The translations under genes and the position numbers were made by a program. Positions 23,391-34,919 of a stretch of DNA of 64,000 nucleotides are shown here, piece after piece; position 1 is the stretch's first letter, and each line of letters begins with the position of its first letter. The notes below the pieces were generated by a model. It ran no database searches. It was not told the DNA's origin and saw nothing but the letters and a program-made list of their open reading frames with translations. Origin of the DNA: Stictocephala bisonia. Lineage: Eukaryota; Arthropoda; Insecta; Hemiptera; Membracidae. The stretch is taken from NCBI GenBank assembly GCA_035578905.1, contig JAQJVL010000002.1, positions 8,184,717-8,248,716 on the forward strand, given 5' to 3'.

Positions 23391-23654
23391 TTTAGGTTAT
23401 TATTCAATCTTAACTTTAAATTTCCTATTTTATAAGATAGATCAAATAATTAGGTGATTTCTACCCTTTTTTCACCACGGTAATAAAAAATAACTGTGTT
23501 CAGGCTGATAACTTCTCTTCAGTGCAAAGACAGTGTACCTAAATGATCCTTATAGTTATTAAAAGATTTCCAGCATATCACTGTACATTTACCATCCCTC
23601 TTATCTATAATTATTCTTCCAGCAACATTTCATCAACAGTTAAGTTTCACATAT
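23391..23654. other. Spacer, no gene
   Basis: No element recognised. Confidence 0.4.
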
Positions 23655-23795
23655 TTAAATTGGTCAGTTTTGTAGTTGGTTCATAAGCTAAATGTTCTCA
23701 GTTCGATCCCAACTAGAGTCATAATAAATGTTGAGATGCATCAGCTGGTGACCACCAGCTGTTTATTTATCTTTGGGCTTTAAACTGACTCTTTC
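23655..23795 (+). mobile_element. tRNA-derived SINE S3, copy 2
   Basis: TTGTAGTTGGTTCATAAGCT (box A region), CAGTTCGATCCCAACTAGAG (box B), AATAAATGTTGAGATGCATC, then CAGCTGGTGACCACCAGCTG, a perfect 9-bp-arm palindrome, and TTTATTTATCTTTGG. It runs directly into the minisatellite. Confidence 0.75.
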
Positions 23796-23809
23796 AAAAG
23801 AATAGTCTA

Positions 23810-24170
23810 CCTTTAATGTAGGTGAACAAATGACTACATTGAATGTAGGTGAACAAATTACTACATTGAATGTAGATGAACAAATGACTACATTGAATGT
23901 AGATGAACAAATGACTACATTGAATGTGGATGAACAAATGACTACATTGAATGTAGATGAACAAATGACTACATTGAATGTAGATGAACAAATTACTACA
24001 TTCAATTTAGATGAACAAATGACTACACTGAATGTAGATGAACAAATGACTACATTGAATGTAGGTGAACAAATGACTACACTGAATGTAGATGAACAAA
24101 TGACTACATTGAATGTAGATTAACAAATGACTACATTGAATGTAGATAAACAAATGACTACATTTGTTCA
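23810..24170. repeat. 27-bp minisatellite, ~13 copies
   Basis: Unit TGACTACATTGAATGTAGAT plus GAACAAA. CTACATTGAATGTAG inside each unit is itself an inverted repeat, so single strands can form serial hairpins. Because 27 is a multiple of three, all three frames on one strand and two on the other are open. These are not genes. Unit words resemble the S2 tail (GTGTAGATGAACGAGTGTAG at 59150), a possible origin. Confidence 0.95.
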
Positions 24171-24250
24171 ACTACATTCATCATACTCGTTCGAAATCCA
24201 TATTTGCCCATATCTTGACAATCGGAGTCTTAAAAACAAATAAATAAAGT
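24171..24250 (+). repeat. S2-type 3' tail fragment
   Basis: CATATTTGCCCATATCTTGA, CAATCGGAGTCTTAAAAACA and AATAAATAAA correspond to the S2 tail (TTTACGATCGGCGTCTTA plus A-rich end). Confidence 0.6.
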
Positions 24251-25194
24251 TGAGAACACAGGCCTTCGTGCATATTCCATTTGTTATGTAGCCAACACTC
24301 GAGTGGTCATAAATGTTATATTTTAGGGGCTAGATTATTGAGCATATATTAAATACATCTGATTGTGGTTACCTCCGATTTTATTTAGCTTCTTTTAAAA
24401 ATATACTGTAATTGTTGTAGTTAACCATTACTTGTATAGTTAACGAGGGTAAAGTAACCCAACGATGTATTGAGCTCGTTGTCCGGGAATAGAAAAACGT
24501 TTGTTATATTCAACGATCTATATAAGAAAATCTATATAAGTTGCGTTATATAGATCTATGCTTACATTAATACGTTATCTATTATATTTTTAACTCCTAG
24601 CTAGACACAGAAACTAGTCTTTTTAGAGAATATTACATCTTACGTTATGTTCGCAATAGTGAGTAAATTAATTTATAAATACTTTTATTTTTGCTTTAAT
24701 TGGAAGATATGGATTACAGTTTCCTTTTTCGCTAGTTTTATGTTCCCCATGTTATCTTATGACAAATAAAGGCGGTAAGTATGTTGTATGGTTTTAATAG
24801 TAAAGTAAGATCGATTTAAATAAGATAAAAACTGCTAGAACTGTCATAGTTTCAACCCAAATTAAATACAAAGTTTCATTTAAATGTGTATTTCCATAAA
24901 TATATTAGAGAAATACACTCGATTAATTCGTAGACGTTTTGTAATAATTTTACTATAATAAACAGTGGAATGAATCATTGGGGAAATTTTAATCTCATTC
25001 TGTTTGAACTTTGCTTCGTGTAACATACTTTGTGTACATAATACGCGGAACGAGCGATACGCAGACAAAGCGTCTTGTGAGACTGCGCTTCATCACTGTG
25101 TGAACTGGGCTGTTATGTGCGTCCATTGTTTCACACAATGATATAAACTGTGTACAAAACAGTCTCCATTCAGTGGGTGAATCTCCTAAACCAC
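24251..25194. other. AT-rich spacer
   Basis: Contains one weak mini-exon-like segment, 24720-24774 (GGATTACAG acceptor, GGCG|GTAAGTATG donor, 18 open codons). I do not promote it. Otherwise nothing seen. Confidence 0.35.
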
Positions 25195-25375
25195 AGAGAA
25201 TAAATAAACAGAGGTATCATGTATAAGTGCGCTGAATGTGTGTCGAGTAGTTATTACTCCAGTTTCTGTGCCAACACTTTGTCAGGTAGGGCCAACACCT
25301 TGTCAGTTCCTCCGTTATAACCCACCTCAAATCTCATGGTTAAACGTAGTAATTATTATTATATTAATAAAAATA
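25195..25375. repeat. Dispersed repeat R1, copy 2
   Basis: Same ordered words as 4418-4610. Here TTTGTCAG/CTTGTCAG occurs twice and the poly-C tract is absent. Confidence 0.7.
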
Positions 25376-26299
25376 TATAAATAATTAAATGTAATATATT
25401 TAAAACTTCCAAAGAAAGCGATCTCTGTTTCTTTTTCTCTGTCCCTGATCGGCCCCTGCCAACTTAACTCTAGACGCTAACATTTAGTATATTTGTTATT
25501 TGTTTATTTGTATGCAACGGACATATACCATTTTAAATAAATATGGCTGATAAGTATAATAACAAAAAAATATAAAGCAATATATCAAATACTACAAATC
25601 AAAATTATTATACAGCGAAAATCGTGTAACATAAATGAAAACTAGATTGATAAATACTTAAAATTACAACGACAATAATATAAACTTAAATTAAGTGAAT
25701 AAATACTACAACAAAAACAATCAAACAATTGTAATATTATACAGTTTGATAATATAATAACTATAACTATGCTCTGAAAGTAAAAAAAAAGCCAATATTG
25801 TAAGTAAAAATAATTTTTTGTAAATAAATTTAAAAAAAGCTGATACTGGAACAAGCTAACAGCGTTATACTGTCCAAAAACACTAAATTGTTTGGTAAGA
25901 CAGCTAAACGAGTTAAATTCCATAATGGCATTAAAAATGTAATAAATGTTTATCAACCATAGATAATTGTCGTATTATAAATACTGTTTTTGTTCAGAGT
26001 AGGCCTTCTTGAGAACGATTACTGAAGCACACCAGAATTGTTTTTCTGAACGATTTAAGCTTTAAAGTTTCACATTGTCCTAGATGATCTGGACTTACTT
26101 TTTGAGATTGATGTTTTATTTTAAGTCAATTTAGAATTTGAGATGGTTTCAAAATACTACGCCTTGTACTAACTAGTCAAATAGTAATAGGTAGTATTGC
26201 CATTACTATAGGGATAGTAATGGAAGACGGAGTCCTACAACTGGTAAACAAACTTTCATCTGGGGTTATATTGTAGTATTACAATTTTGTATTGTTTAT
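25376..26299. other. AT-rich spacer
   Basis: 25500-25970 is over 75% A/T and open on the minus strand for 104 low-complexity codons (25642-25956) rich in F, I, L and Y. I judge this compositional. Confidence 0.45.
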
Positions 26300-27440
26300 T
26301 TGCGAATGTTTTATAAGGTCAATAACTTTTTATTTTTGTATAACTGAAAGCCGATCTGTTCGAAGTTCAGCAAACTATCTAGTAAAATAACACATTAAAG
26401 GAAAAAAACTGTAGTTCTATCAAAAGTTAAAAGATAATACCGAAAATAGTTGTGATATTATAAATATTTAAAGATTTCAACTTATTTTTCAGTACTGATA
26501 GATTTAAAAAATAACAATAAAAAATATGGTACACATCTGTGACCAATGAACCAATGAGTTCATTACTGTTTACGTCATTACACAATGTTTTGTGACCCTC
26601 TAATTTATATGACCTTCCCAATATGACCAACATTATGTCATTACATTTGTATATATAGTTAGGATTGCCTCTAGAGGCCGGTTCTGTTTTTAAAAAATAT
26701 ATACATTTTTTTTCATTTTTTTGAAAGAATAGTTTTGAAGGAAGGAAGGATTTTGATTACATTTTTAGAAAATATTTGAATTACAATTTAAGATATTTTA
26801 GTAAAAATTACAAGCTTCTAGCTTGACTAGTTTTTTAGTTATGGTGAAAAAACATATTTGGGAATCAAACTGGTAATTTTCAAAGTTTTTATTTTAGTGT
26901 TTAATATGGGGGAAGGTTTGTGCCAGTTCTTTGGAACCATTTATTAATATTGATAGATTAAAAAAATAACAATTAAATATATGGTACACCTCATTGACCG
27001 ATGAACCAATGAGTTAATTACTGCTTACGTCATTACACAACATTTTGTGACTCTCTAACTTCTATGACCCTCCCAATATGACCAACATTATGTCATTGCA
27101 CTTGTATATATAGTTAGGATTGCCTATAGAGGCCAGTTCTGTTTAATTTGACTTTAAAAGTATACAACAAAGAGTTGTTACATTAATTGTAGAAATATAA
27201 ATTACCTGATATCTATCAAATAAATTAGAGCATTGTTTTCTATCTTACTTTGTTTTGTTTACTAATCTTCATTTTTTTATCGTCAAAAATAACATTTTCC
27301 ACTGGACTGTCTAAATAAGAACGTGTTTACAGAATTCGAAAATATTCCATTAATTTGTTTACTCGTAAAGTGACATGTTGGCAATCCAACAGGTCTCAAG
27401 GAGGCCTACAACTTAGATAGCTGTCCTATAGACAGATTTT
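26300..27440 (-). mobile_element. Dispersed element R4, copy 2 (right inverted arm)
   Basis: Reverse complement of 21180-22395. The outer part is conserved at 26730-27440. A second partial copy at 26480-26690 repeats the block GGTACACATCTGTGACCAAT to GGCCGGTTCTGTTTTT, giving an internal duplication. The flank 26300-26475 matches the inverse of 22220-22395. Confidence 0.8.
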
Positions 27441-28020
27441 AATATGTTTTCTTATGTATAATACACAAATTTTATAAAATACTATTCAATACTGATTTTC
27501 CTCACTTATTTTCTGTCATTTATGGACGAAGAATGTACGAAACAGTGCTAACGACAGGATTAACTGCGAAGGCGTTTACTTTCTCCAGCTTTTCTCTTTA
27601 TTTTCAGCATCATATATTTTTCTCCAGATTTAGCTGGAATCCAGCTAGCTCCAATCATTAATAATATTTCAGTTCCCTTTTAAATAATTTGAAACCTTAG
27701 ATGTACAAACTATTCTGGCCACTTCTGGTCACTGAAATAAGACTCCTTAGTAATGACATAGTTGGCCTCCAGAGTTACGTTTAGTGCTGGAGTGTCCAGT
27801 TCCAGACTTCTCCAGCTATCAGCTGCTTAACTGGCTTGTATTGTCTCCAGCAAAGGTCATCGACAGTGTCACAGACTAGCTTGTGTAGGAAGTGACACCG
27901 GGCGGCCTCTCCAGTGCACGACCTTCAGTCGCTCCAGCAATCTCCAGTGTCAGGGAAATGAATTAGGATCAGCCCAGCCCTCGTCCTATTGTTTTCAAAA
28001 TATATATTAGGTCAAAAGGT
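27441..28020. other. Segment with clustered CTCCAG words
   Basis: CTCCAG appears at about 27577, 27612, 27771, 27813, 27844, 27911, 27931 and 27942, with further TCCAG and GCTGGAG variants. The density is unusual for the local composition. No open frame or element boundary is associated. Confidence 0.35.
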
Positions 28021-28463
28021 CGCTTTATCCAGACAGCATGATGATAAAACGTCCCCCAGTTATATTAATCAATACAAATAGCTATAAGAAGAACAGACCT
28101 TATGGCGAAAAGTCAGCCTGTTTTGTTTATGTTTAATAAATTACCGAGAGAGTGCTCTGCTCTGATTAAAGGCAGGGCGAGAAAGACAGAGATAGTTAGC
28201 AGACAGTGCGACAAAGACAGATATAGTCGATGCGCTCTCTCACATACTCTGACTTAAAGGGAAAGATACCACACGATCTACCGGCCACTTATCGAACTAA
28301 TATTTTTAAGCTCTGCCCCAGGGTGAATTTTTAACATGAGTTTTTAATTGTTATAGGGATTTGCATTAATTGTTTATATGCATAATCATTTTTATCTTAT
28401 CCAGATAATCTTTTTGATGCAATTTTTTTCTTTATTGTATGAATTAACAAATAATGTAAATAT
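28021..28463. other. Spacer, no gene
   Basis: 28140-28290 is somewhat GC-rich with repeated GAGAGAG/CTCTCTC words. No open frame. Confidence 0.35.
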
Positions 28464-28490
28464 TTGACACATGTTATATTACCATTACAG

Positions 28491-28580
28491 TCTGTGAAAC
28501 ATGGACTGTTAATTTTAAATAAATTTAGACGTGGTTATTACGATCTGCAATTCGTTTCTTGGATCTGTGTAGAAATATCG
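28491..28580 (+). CDS. Possible 90-bp internal exon, phase 0-0
   Basis: An acceptor-like ATATTACCATTACAG ends at 28490 and a consensus donor GTAAGTTTT starts at 28581. The 90-bp interval is exactly 30 codons in the only open frame, encoding a mixed peptide with NKFRRGYYDLQF and a hydrophobic end. The residue mix is less biased than the surrounding AT-rich frames. No domain recognised. If a gene is present, introns on both sides exceed several kb. The phase matches the candidates at 39905 and 56444. Confidence 0.3.
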
Positions 28581-28581
28581 G

Positions 28582-29260
28582 TAAGTTTTAAAGTGACTTT
28601 AAGGGTGGATATTAAAGGATACCGACCGAAAAACTACCAACAACGACTTATTGTATGGTGGCCAAAAGTATATATAGTCACTGGCACGATATTTCATGTA
28701 CTTTATATATTTAAATCTTTTACTATCTTGTAAATAAGTATATTAAAAAAAAAACTTCTTTTAAATCATTCAAATTGTAAATAATTGTTTAATTTTAAAC
28801 TAGTTAGTAGGAATTTTAATTAACAATTCTACAATTTTATGTCTCATGGCTCAGTAAAACAGGAAAATAGTAATGTAAATATATCAGGAACATTTATCAC
28901 TCAATCATTTATAAAAGTTCGCCTGCTTCCCGATACGCTGGAGAGATGACATTTGGCACACAGGTTTTTAGAGTCTCAAATAGAAAACTCAAAGGGTTCT
29001 TATCACCCTCAGACATCAAGGGTTCACCCCACTAGGTTTCAAACGTACTTCCTATGTTTTTATAATGGAAATAATAGTGTTTGGGTTGAAAGCGTTAATT
29101 TAACACCTGTAAATTAATTCTAGCCTAATTCAAAACACATAAATTGCGTTGTCACATAGTAACACAAGTGCAGTGGGCTGTTGTTAACAAATTTACGTAT
29201 GGTGATTTTCATGATTCCACCTACGCATATGGAAGAAAGGAAAACTAATAATTGAGGTTT
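28582..29260. other. Spacer, no gene
   Basis: AT-rich. Nothing supported. Confidence 0.4.
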
Positions 29261-29261
29261 T

Positions 29262-31560
29262 GAAGGATAGCCAATGGCCGAGTGATTTTTAAGGCGTCAG
29301 GACTTTGTACCTAAGTTAGAGAGAGTGCAGGTTCGAATCTTGCCTAAGACTGTTAATATTACATACCTTCTACTGTACTGGTTCTCCCCCATACCTATGA
29401 CCCAACCCAACCTAACCTTGTGTATTGTGATAGTAGAGTCGTTTGGACGGGTGGAACGGAGCAGTATTGGCCGAGTGGTGTCAGGACTTTGTACCTAAGT
29501 TAGAGATAGTGCAGGTTCGAATCTTGCCTAAGACTGTTAGTATTACATACCTTCTACTGTACTGGTTCTCCCCCATACCTATGACCCAACCCAACCTAAC
29601 CTTGTGTATTGTGATAGTAGAGTCGTTTGGACGGGTGGAACGGAGCAGTATTGGCCGAGTGGTGTCAGGACTTTGAGCCTAGGTTAGAGATAGTGCAGGT
29701 TCGAATCTTGCCTAAGACTGTTAGTATTACATACCTTCTACTGTACTGGTTCTCCCCCATACCTATGACCCAACCTAACCTTGTGTATTGTGATAGTAGA
29801 GTCGTTTGGACGGGTGGAACGGAGCAGTATTGGCCGAGTGGTGTCAGGACTTTGTACCTAAGTTAGAGATAGTACAGGTTCGAATCTTGCCTAAGACTGT
29901 TAGTATAACATACCTTCTACTGTACTGGTTCTCCCCCATACCTATGACCCAACCCAACCTAACCTTGTGTATTGTGATAGTAGAGTCGTTTGGACGGGTG
30001 GAACGGAGCAGTATTGGCCGAGTGGTGTCAGGACTTTGAGCCTAAGTTAGAGATAGTGCAGGTTCGAATCTTGCCTAAGACTGTTAGTATTACATACCTT
30101 CTACTGTACTGGTTCTCCCCCATACCTATGACCCAACCTAACCTTGTGTATTGTGATAGTAGAGTCGTTTGGACGGGTGGAACGGAGCAGTATTGGCCGA
30201 GTGGTGTCAGGACTTTGAGCCTAAGTTAGAGATAGTGCTGGCTCGAATCTTGCCTAAGACTGTTAGTATTACATACCTTCTACTGTACTGGTTCTCCCCA
30301 TACCTATGACCCAACCTAACCTAGCCTTGTGTATTGTGATAGTAGAGTCGTTTGGACGGGTGGAACGGAGCAGTATTGGCCGAGTGGTGTCAGGACTTTG
30401 TACCTAAGTTAGATATAGCGCTGGCTCGAATCTTGCCTAAGACTGTTAGTATTACATACCTTCTACTGTACTGGTTCTCCCCATACCTATGACCCAACCT
30501 AACCTAGCCTTGTGTATTGTGATAGTAGAGTCGTTTGGACGGGTGGAACGGAGCAGTATTGGCCGAGTGGTGTCAGGACTTTGAGCCTAAGTTAGAGATA
30601 GTGCTGGCTCGAATCTTGCCTAAGACTGTTAGTATTACATACCTTCTACTGTACTGGTTCTCCCCATACCTATGACCCAACCTAACCTAGCCTTGTGTAT
30701 TGTGATAGTAGAGTCGTTTGGACGGGTGGAACGGAGCAGTATTGGCCGAGTGGTGTCAGGACTTTGTACCTAAGTTAGATATAGCGCTGGCTCGAATCTT
30801 GCCTAAGACTGTTAGTATTACATACCTTCTACTGTACTGGTTCTCCCCATACCTATGACCCAACCTAACCTAGCCTTGTGTATTGTGATAGTAGAGTCGT
30901 TTGGACGGGTGGAACGGAGCAGTATTGGCCGAGTGGTGTCAGGACTTTGAGCCTAAGTTAGAGATAGTGCTGGCTCGAATCTTGCCTAAGACTGTTAGTA
31001 TTACATACCTTCTACTGTACTGGTTCTCCCCATACCTATGACCCAACCTAACCTAGCCTTGTGTATTGTGATAGTAGAGTCGTTTGGACGGGTGGAACGG
31101 AGCAGTATTGGCCGAGTGGTGTCAGGACTTTGTACCTAAGTTAGAGATAGCGCAGGCTCGAATCTTGCCTAAGACTGTTAATATTACATACCTTCTACTG
31201 TACTGGTTCTCCCCCATACCTATGACCCAACCTAACCTAGCCTTGTGTATTGTGATAGTAGAGTCGTTTGAACGGGTGGAACGGAGCAGTATTGGCCGAG
31301 TGGTGTCAGGACTTTGTACCTAAGTTAGAGATAGCGCAGGCTCGAATCTTGCCTAAGACTGTTAGTATTACATACCTTCTACTGTACTGGTTCTCCCCAT
31401 ACCTATGACCCAACCTAACCTAGCCTTGTGTATTGTGATAGTAGAGTCGTTTGGACGGGTGGAACGGAGCAGTATTGGCCGAGTGGTGTCAGGACTTTGT
31501 ACCTAAGTTAGAGATAGCGCAGGCTCGAATCCTGACCTTGACTGTTGGTTTTTATCAGTA
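29262..31560 (+). repeat. Satellite built from a SINE head (S1), 13 units of ~180 bp
   Basis: Each unit holds a Pol III-type box A, TTGGCCGAGTGG, and box B, GGTTCGAATC or GGCTCGAATC, then CCTAAGACTGTTAGTATTAC, CTTCTACTGTACTGGTTCTC and an ACCCAACCTAACCTTG linker. Box A positions are near 29274, 29467, 29651, 29830, 30014, 30193, 30375, 30558, 30741, 30924, 31108, 31292 and 31474. Units with TTTGTACC and TTTGAGCC alternate over much of the array, indicating a two-unit higher-order repeat. The linker between units carries CCTAACCT. The 77-79-codon frames within are by-products. Confidence 0.95.
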
Positions 31561-31660
31561 ATATTCACCTTGTGTGTACTGATTTCTGTCTCCTAAATTT
31601 CCCGCACAGATCAATAGTTATGGGGATTGGCTAGAGTAAGGTTAAAGATTGGCTTCTCAT
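31561..31660 (+). mobile_element. S1 SINE body closing the satellite
   Basis: The last unit continues into CTTGACTGTTGGTTTTTATC, CACAGATCAATAGTTATGGG and AGTAAGGTTAAAG, the 3' body shared by dispersed S1 copies (39560, 44575, 46258, 52186, 55705, 57247). The satellite thus arose at a genuine SINE insertion. Confidence 0.8.
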
Positions 31661-32984
31661 TTTTATATTAAAAAAAACTATTGTTAGTTTCAGTCTTTTA
31701 AACCCCTTCTGTTGATAATTTTATGTCGTATCGAAGCAAATCTACATATTTTCATCATAAAATATTGCTCTTTACTTAAATAGTAGAGATAACTGAATTT
31801 ATAATTAACAATACTGCTATAAAATGCCCATTGCTCATCTTAGCCATGTTGATTGTCCGATGTAGATATGACGAGAGGTTGATATATTACTGCTTTACAG
31901 ATCCTTATCCAAGGACATTCACACCCTCACCACATAGTTTAGTAAATCGCACTGGTTTCCTTTCCAACTTGCGATCCGTAATGAGAGAGACTAGCTCACA
32001 CGGTGCCCGACTGGCTCGCTTACTTTCCCACGGATGTGTCTAGTGTTGCAATTTTTTTCGATTTTGCAAAAAACTAACAGTTCCTATCAATTAGAGATCG
32101 ATAATCGAGGGAAGGACGTACCTTTCCCTGATAAAGCACTGAACGTTTTTAGTTAAGAGACTTGATTAGCCTAACAAACTAACCTCTTTATGTACGAAGA
32201 AGGTATACTCACTTTCAGTCCTAGAATATAAATAGTTGGTCCCCCCTACTATCTGACGAATATGATTGATCTGACATCGGTTCTTATACTTACCCAAGGA
32301 ATTTTATTCTATAAGGTGGCCATATTTACATGAACCATATCTGCTCCTCACTAACTTATTGGTACTGTTTGACAGTGATAACTGGAGGCTCGTATGGATT
32401 TTTCATAGACGTGGCCGTTTCCCCTGTTGGAAAGACGACAGCCTTATACCAGACGTAAAACATGTCTTCCTATCGTACGTCATCTGTACGGTTCATGTTT
32501 ATAATTTAACGAACTATATTGAACACTTTATGATTATTAAATATTCAATATAGTGGACATAATATGATAATTGATTTTTTTTTAATTTAATATGGTCAAG
32601 AATAACATTTAAAGTTTCACAAATCCAAGACATTATAAAATACTCATTTTTTTTCAAAAATGAAATTATGGTCCACTAGATTGTTCTTAACATGTCAAAA
32701 AATTCTTCAAGTGCCGTGATACGACATTATTACTGAACGAATCCTTGAAATAGAAAGATCATATTGTGTTTTTTATGGATTGAAACGGCCACTCTAAATA
32801 GAAATATTTTGGAAAAAGATATTTTCACAAATTAAGTATTGATTGTTAAATACATGTATTTATGGTGAAAACGATAAGATTATTTGTTCAAATGTATTTA
32901 AATTTAAAAGTTTAATAATTGAGAATGATTTACTTGGACAATTTTAATTAGTGGAGAACGCACTTCTCCAGTTAATCGTTTGTC
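31661..32984. other. Spacer with weak frames
   Basis: Two overlapping frames at 32330-32553 (43 codons from an ATG at 32330, and 64 codons from 32359) lie in a GC-richer patch. The first has TGGSYGFFIDVAVSP. Neither has a recognisable domain. The rest is AT-rich. Confidence 0.35.
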
Positions 32985-33195
32985 TGCCCTGATGATGGAA
33001 ACTGCAATGGACCCGAAAAATTGGCTATTAGTAAATATTTGTCTATTCTCCTCACAACTTCTTGAATCCCCCTGGTCTGAGGATGATAAACTTCGTTTAT
33101 CGAAATCGATCACCATAATATCTGTACATTTTATACTTATATAATTATAAATTTGGTGTTGTGTGACGTTAACTTGTTTCTTAGTTTTCATTTGA
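32985..33195 (+). mobile_element. Penelope-like 3' tail P1, copy 3 (best hairpin)
   Basis: Carries TGGT (33073-33076), CTGAGGA (33077-33083), a perfect 7-bp stem GATAAAC/GTTTATC (33085-33091, 33095-33101), GAAA (33102-33105), TCGATC, then ACCA (33112-33115), which can pair with TGGT. This order is that of a minimal type-I hammerhead, apart from one extra T before the stem and a one-pair third helix. The tail continues ATAATATCTGTACATTTTAT to GTGTTGTGTGACGTTAACTT. A CTGATGATGG...CCCGAAAA word pair sits upstream (32990-33020). Confidence 0.65.
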
Positions 33196-33576
33196 CACGC
33201 TAACACCCTAGCGACCAAGATAATTGCATAAATGGTTTAAATGAAAATTAAATGTAGCATAAGTTATTAAACACCTTCCAAGTAGTCATTTTGTAAATAA
33301 TGTGTACACAATCATAAATAAATCACCGCAAAGGTTCGGTCTTTCTTGGTGGTGCAACGACAATTTTGAAACTATTTGCCTAATTATTCACAAATTAGAA
33401 AAACAAGCTCTCATTAGACTGGTCTTGAGCAACATTTATTTTAAATAGGTATATTTTACGCAACATTAGCAATGTTGCTTTTGAATAACTAATTTTGTAC
33501 GAATGCGACTTTATAAAGCGCATATAATGCTCTTCAAAACTGTGTAACTATCCATACACAAATGGTAATTTTACTC
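33196..33576. other. Spacer, no gene
   Basis: AT-rich. Nothing seen. Confidence 0.4.
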
Positions 33577-33966
33577 TTACCTGCATGTCATATCACAATC
33601 CAATGATATGAGAGCACATCTACCCACCCTATTATCATTGCAACTACCATCATCATCAAATGAGTTGATTTCGATAAATATATTTATATCATCGGCACTA
33701 AATAAATTTCTGGCCGGTAAGTTTTCAATAATTTCATTAATAAATAGGTTGAATAATGCTGGGTCGAGAAATGAACCCTGAGGCACACCAAAAAGTGCTG
33801 GAATTTTTTGAGATTGTGCACCTCCAAATCTAATAACGAGCCATCTATCTATCAAATAATCTTTCAACCACTGCAATAGTTTACCACTAAAGCCAAAAGC
33901 ACTTAGCTTTTGTACTAGGTGTATATGGCTCACTCTATCAAAGGCTGTCAATAATATATCTATGAC
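33577..33966 (-). pseudogene. Reverse transcriptase fragment (jockey-like non-LTR)
   Basis: The minus-strand frame contains successive RT motifs. AFDRVSH carries the first catalytic Asp region. GVPQGSFLDPALFNLFINEI is the fingers/palm block typical of jockey/CR1 elements, and SADDINIF corresponds to the YADD active site with Tyr replaced by Ser. A TAA in the same frame near 33978 and the loss of the N-terminal half show 5' truncation. The C-terminal thumb, RNase H and 3' UTR are missing. The frame ends where the DNA reads CAG|GTAAG, a donor-like word that is probably coincidental. A full element would be several kb, so this ~390-bp piece cannot be active. Confidence 0.9.
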
Positions 33967-34919
33967 AGTCGTTTAGTATGGAAACTAAATCATAACCAAT
34001 ATGTCATATTACTGATTTATATTGCGTTTGAAGATATTCTAACCATATTACTCATGTTGTAACACTTATCACCGTTTAAATCGGTACTTTCCTGAGACCG
34101 TTACTAGTTAACAAAGCTGACACATGAACGGACAGTGCGATAAAGACTGTCAACAGCACAATTGACATCCTGCCCGCTGTCATGACGTCAGTAAATATAG
34201 CAATGTCCAGTCCTAGTTGACAGATTCACTTACTCATCGTGGTTTCCCGTGACGCGGCAATGCCAGTCATTGTAGACCCTCACCTTCACTTTCTGTCTAC
34301 TTTCCGTGGCCATGTTTAATGACTAAAAATAGAACCATTGCCACAGTACTGTACTTCACAGTATCGTAGACTAAATACTGCCAGACATTATTAAAGTTGT
34401 TTATTAATTAGCATATTAAAGTTGGTAGGAATACAAAACAATTGAACGTCACGCAACACTGTTTTATTACATTATAATAATTATTTAATCATCTTTTAAA
34501 AAATGTCATTGGCAACAAATACATCAGTATAAACTTTAAAACAGTTTTGATAAGTATGATTGTGTAAATTAAATGTGTTTAGTTGTATACAATTATTATG
34601 TTGTAAGGAAATCTACGACATATTTTTTGCGTTGTATATTAATATATATTTCTCGTATGCGCAAATTACTCGCTTAAAATACATTATTAAAATTTTTCTA
34701 TAGTAAAATCTATTTGAAATATGAACTTTTTTAACAAGTTTTTACATAAATTCTGGAGTATTAATACACATTTTCTAATTACAAATGTTAAACAAAGAGT
34801 ATGTATATTTTATTTAATATTTTTAACAAACCGTAAAACATTTTTATATTTTGAAAAGAAATAAATAAGTTGATTGATGGGAACAAATTTTAACACATAT
34901 AATATTAAAGTTTGTTCTA
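33967..34919. other. Spacer, no gene
   Basis: 34080-34330 is GC-richer with a CRE-like TGACGTCA near 34187, but no long frame. 34330-34919 is AT-rich. Confidence 0.4.

Noticed and set aside
23763..24123. CRISPR-like array
   Set aside because: Repeats are contiguous 27-bp minisatellite units without unique spacers, in a eukaryotic context.
24720..24774. 55-bp mini-exon with GTAAGTATG donor
   Set aside because: The acceptor lacks a pyrimidine tract and 18 open codons are expected by chance.
25642..25956. 104-codon hydrophobic minus-strand frame as a membrane protein
   Set aside because: The DNA is over 75% A/T and the residues are almost only F, I, L, Y, N and S. No splice or start signals.
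29443..31323. Series of 77-79-codon frames with a common start
   Set aside because: Each is a translation of the SINE-derived satellite unit, with Pol III boxes rather than coding signals.
32904..33218. 104-codon minus-strand frame
   Set aside because: Antisense reading of the Penelope-like tail.
33560..33580. Splice donor CAG|GTAAGAG on the minus strand at the end of the RT fragment
   Set aside because: The fragment is a dead retrotransposon and no downstream acceptor with a continuing RT frame is visible, so coincidence is the simplest reading.
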